Source: Candidatus Buchananbacteria bacterium (lineage in GTDB: Bacteria; Patescibacteriota; Patescibacteriia; 2-01-FULL-39-33). Taken from it: 30,532 bases of DNA. A program made the position numbers and the translations under genes. The notes beneath the pieces are model-generated. The model was not told where the DNA came from, made no database searches, and saw only the letters and a program-made list of their open reading frames with translations. This document shows positions 29,001-30,532 of this stretch, one piece after another (within the stretch, counting starts at the first letter, position 1; each line of letters opens with the position of its first letter). The stretch is taken from assembly GCA_903859075.1 (NCBI GenBank), contig CAIOLF010000025.1, positions 1-30,532 on the forward strand, given 5' to 3'.

Positions 29001-29444
29001 CTATTTCTTTATCTCAGCAGTACCTCCGGCGGCTTCAATCGCCGCTGAGGCGGAAGCGGAAAAAGCATCAGCGGTTACGGTGAGCTGCTTGCTTAATTTG
29101 CCTGTTCCCAGGATCTTGATGCCTTTATTTGATTTGTCCACCAAACCGGCCCGGATCAATTTGGCGGCGTCTACAATGTCGCCACTAACAAATTTTTTCT
29201 CCAGATCGGCAATATTAACAACCGCCATTTTCGGATAAGCGCTGTGAAAACCGCGCAATTTGGGAATACGGCGCAGAGTCTGCCGCAAACCAAAAGCTTT
29301 CAGTCCGCGTTTGCCGCCGCTTCTAGCGCGCTGACCCTTCATACCGCGGCCGGAATAAGAACCGCGTTTGCCGCCACGTCCCACTTTAATGCTTTTCTTT
29401 TGAGAGCCCTTGGCCGGTTTTAAATTCGATAAATTAATTGACAT
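29001..29444 (-). CDS. rplO: 50S ribosomal protein L15
   Basis: This 147-residue protein starts with LSNLKPAKGSQKKSIKVGRGGKRGSYSGRGMKGQRARSGG-type sequence, the glycine/arginine-rich extension typical of L15. It continues with the KLRGF and VVNIADLEKKF globular part. L15 is an assembly protein of the large subunit. It follows rpsE directly, in the place where rpmD would normally intervene. Confidence 0.96.
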   Translation of the reverse strand: MSINLSNLKPAKGSQKKSIKVGRGGKRGSYSGRGMKGQRARSGGKRGLKAFGLRQTLRRIPKLRGFHSAYPKMAVVNIADLEKKFVSGDIVDAAKLIRAGLVDKSNKGIKILGTGKLSKQLTVTADAFSASASAAIEAAGGTAEIKK

Positions 29445-29450
29445 ATAAAT

Positions 29451-29494
29451 TAACTTTTAGGTTTTAGCTTATAGCTGTTAGCTTCTAAATTCTA
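29451..29494. repeat. TTAGCTTATAGCTGTTAGC repeat in the position of rpmD
   Basis: AACTTTTAGGTTTTAGCTTATAGC and GTTAGCTTCTAAATTC are related to the octamers at 19413-19482 and 21721-21757. The 57-base rpsE-rplO gap is filled by it and holds no L30 gene. Confidence 0.55.
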
Positions 29495-29501
29495 ATAAAA
29501 A

Positions 29502-30053
29502 TTAATCTTCTTTTCCAGTCTTAACTTCTTTAACTTCTTCTTTCTTTTCTCCCTTCTTATCCGCTTTATCGGTTTTGGGTTTCTTCAGCCGTTTGAGGGC
29601 AATGATCGTGGCGCGGATGTTGTTGACTTTATTGCCGCTGCCGAAAATCTTGGAAACGATATTTTCAATGCCGGCTAATTCCAAAACTATCCGCACGGCG
29701 CCGCCGGAAATAATACCGGTGCCTTCCGGAGCGGGCTTAAGCATGATTCTGGCCGCTCCCTCTTTGACTCTGACTTCATGCGCAATCGTGCCATTTATCA
29801 AATTGACGCGGATCAAATCTTTTTCGGCTTGGCGGACGGCTTTCTGCACCGCCATCGGCACGTCTTTGGCTTTAGCCAGTCCCATGCCGACACGGCCCTT
29901 CTTATCGCCGATAACCACGCAGGCGCGGAAGCTTAAACGTTTGCCTCCGGCCATGACTCGGGTAACGCGGGAAATTTCCACGATCTGCTGCTCGAATTCC
30001 GACTGTTCCTTTTTTGGTCTGATATTTTTTCTTTTGGTATCTTTGCCTGTCAT
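29502..30053 (-). CDS. rpsE: 30S ribosomal protein S5
   Basis: This 183-residue protein has the double-stranded RNA-binding-like N-domain (QQIVEISRVTRVMAGGKRLSFRACVVIGDKKGRVG) and the C-domain with APEGTGIISGGAVRIVLELAGIENIVSKIFGS, both diagnostic of S5. A long charged tail (DKKGEKKEEVKEVKTGKED) extends the C-terminus. It helps set decoding accuracy. It is 10 bases after rplR. Confidence 0.97.
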   Translation of the reverse strand: MTGKDTKRKNIRPKKEQSEFEQQIVEISRVTRVMAGGKRLSFRACVVIGDKKGRVGMGLAKAKDVPMAVQKAVRQAEKDLIRVNLINGTIAHEVRVKEGAARIMLKPAPEGTGIISGGAVRIVLELAGIENIVSKIFGSGNKVNNIRATIIALKRLKKPKTDKADKKGEKKEEVKEVKTGKED

Positions 30054-30063
30054 AAAAAGTTAA

Positions 30064-30420
30064 TTAGATTTTTAATCCTTTCTCGCGAGCACCTTCAGCC
30101 ACGGCTTTGACGCGGCCATGAAATTTGCAAGCGCCTTTATCAAAAACAGCTTCCTTAATATCTTTTGCTAGTGCTTTTTCGGCTATCAGTTTGCCAACAG
30201 CCAAAGCTTTATCGGTTTTGGTCTTCAGCTTCTCTTTGAGCTCGCTGTCCTTGGCGCTGACTAAAGTTTTGCCGCTAGCGTCATCAATCAGCTGGGCATA
30301 AACGTGTTCCAAACTGCGATAAACAGAAAGCCGCGGCCTCTCGGCGGTGCCGCTGACCTTCATTCTGACGCGCTGGCGCCGTCTAGCTTTTGCCTGATTC
30401 TTTACCTGATATTTTTTCAT
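30064..30420 (-). CDS. rplR: 50S ribosomal protein L18
   Basis: This 118-residue 5S rRNA-binding protein has a basic N-terminus (KNQAKARRRQRVRMKVSGT), the RPRLSVYRSLEHVYAQLIDD core, and the family ending FDKGACKFHGRVKAVAEGAREKGLKI. It lies between rplF and rpsE as in most spc operons. Confidence 0.96.
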   Translation of the reverse strand: MKKYQVKNQAKARRRQRVRMKVSGTAERPRLSVYRSLEHVYAQLIDDASGKTLVSAKDSELKEKLKTKTDKALAVGKLIAEKALAKDIKEAVFDKGACKFHGRVKAVAEGAREKGLKI

Positions 30421-30431
30421 ATTTTTATGGT

Positions 30432-30532
30432 TTATTTGGCTTTAGCGGCGGCCTTGCCGGCTTTCTTGATATACTTCTCGCCGACATACTTAATGCCCTT
30501 GCCCTTGTAAGGCTCTACTTTCTTTATTTTTC
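30432..30532 (-). CDS. rplF: 50S ribosomal protein L6, C-terminal fragment (5' part outside window)
   Basis: The last 32 codons are visible, ending in TAA at 30432-30434. The sequence KKVEPYKGKGIKYVGEKYIKK is the conserved L6 C-terminus (EPYKGKGI), followed by an Ala/Lys tail. Its position just before rplR fits the spc order. Confidence 0.9.
   Translation of the reverse strand, partial: KIKKVEPYKGKGIKYVGEKYIKKAGKAAAKAK

Overview
The window looks like chromosome of a Candidate Phyla Radiation (Patescibacteria, Parcubacteria-like) bacterium. Four things point there. The spc ribosomal operon runs from rpsE to rplO with no rpmD (L30), an absence established for CPR. Intergenic DNA is AT-rich with short repeat families. 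Surface proteins are of CPR type (KPVIYLYP motif; DUF5684-like membrane domain after Cys-rich modules). Many small proteins resemble nothing I can name. The phylum-level placement is inference. Every confident protein gene lies on the minus strand, so the text reads right to left.

Right part (30532 to 22500): rplF (partial), rplR, rpsE, rplO, secY and adk form the end of the spc operon and stop at a terminator. A new unit starts at map, apparently leaderless, and continues through ruvX and recO to a terminator that abuts the aspS promoter. aspS encodes a bacterial-type AspRS that lacks the GAD insertion. An HD-domain protein follows. Middle right (22400 to 16890): a YbaK-like editing protein with a Lys-rich tail, scpA-scpB-dacA (condensin subunits plus a D-Ala-D-Ala carboxypeptidase), then tpiA-fba-TPR protein (glycolysis).

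Middle (16900 to 9690): three small tRNA loci separate protein operons. They are tRNA-Thr(GGU), tRNA-Tyr(GUA), and a tRNA-Thr(UGU)-rpmG-tRNA-Trp(CCA) cluster. Between them lie a flavodoxin gene, an operon of lipoprotein, ABC ATPase, ABC permease, second lipoprotein and small protein, and a large Cys-rich calcium-site surface protein. Left part (9515 to 1): an ABC exporter, a UvrD/PcrA helicase, a 41-codon gene with its own promoter and terminator, an MFS transporter, a secreted S11 carboxypeptidase with a peptidoglycan-binding-like domain, a coiled-coil protein, a membrane-anchored Memo-family protein, and the 5' part of a KPVIYLYP surface protein.

The most unusual features are not ordinary genes. 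(1) Two GC-rich, strongly folding segments sit inside broken tRNA pieces next to tRNA-Thr(GGU) and tRNA-Tyr. The first is co-oriented with, and placed directly behind, the tRNA promoter. The second carries a tRNA-Tyr 3' end with a CCA that the real gene does not encode. The two inserts share sequence blocks in rotated order. (2) The best promoter in the window (TTGACA, 17 bp, TG-extended TATAAT) fires on the otherwise empty plus strand and reaches a terminator about 100 bases later, so a small RNA is likely. (3) Nearly all promoters share a TGn-extended -10, and two place the start site on the ATG itself. (4) Several families of intergenic repeats occupy gene junctions, including long imperfect palindromes upstream of secY and recO.
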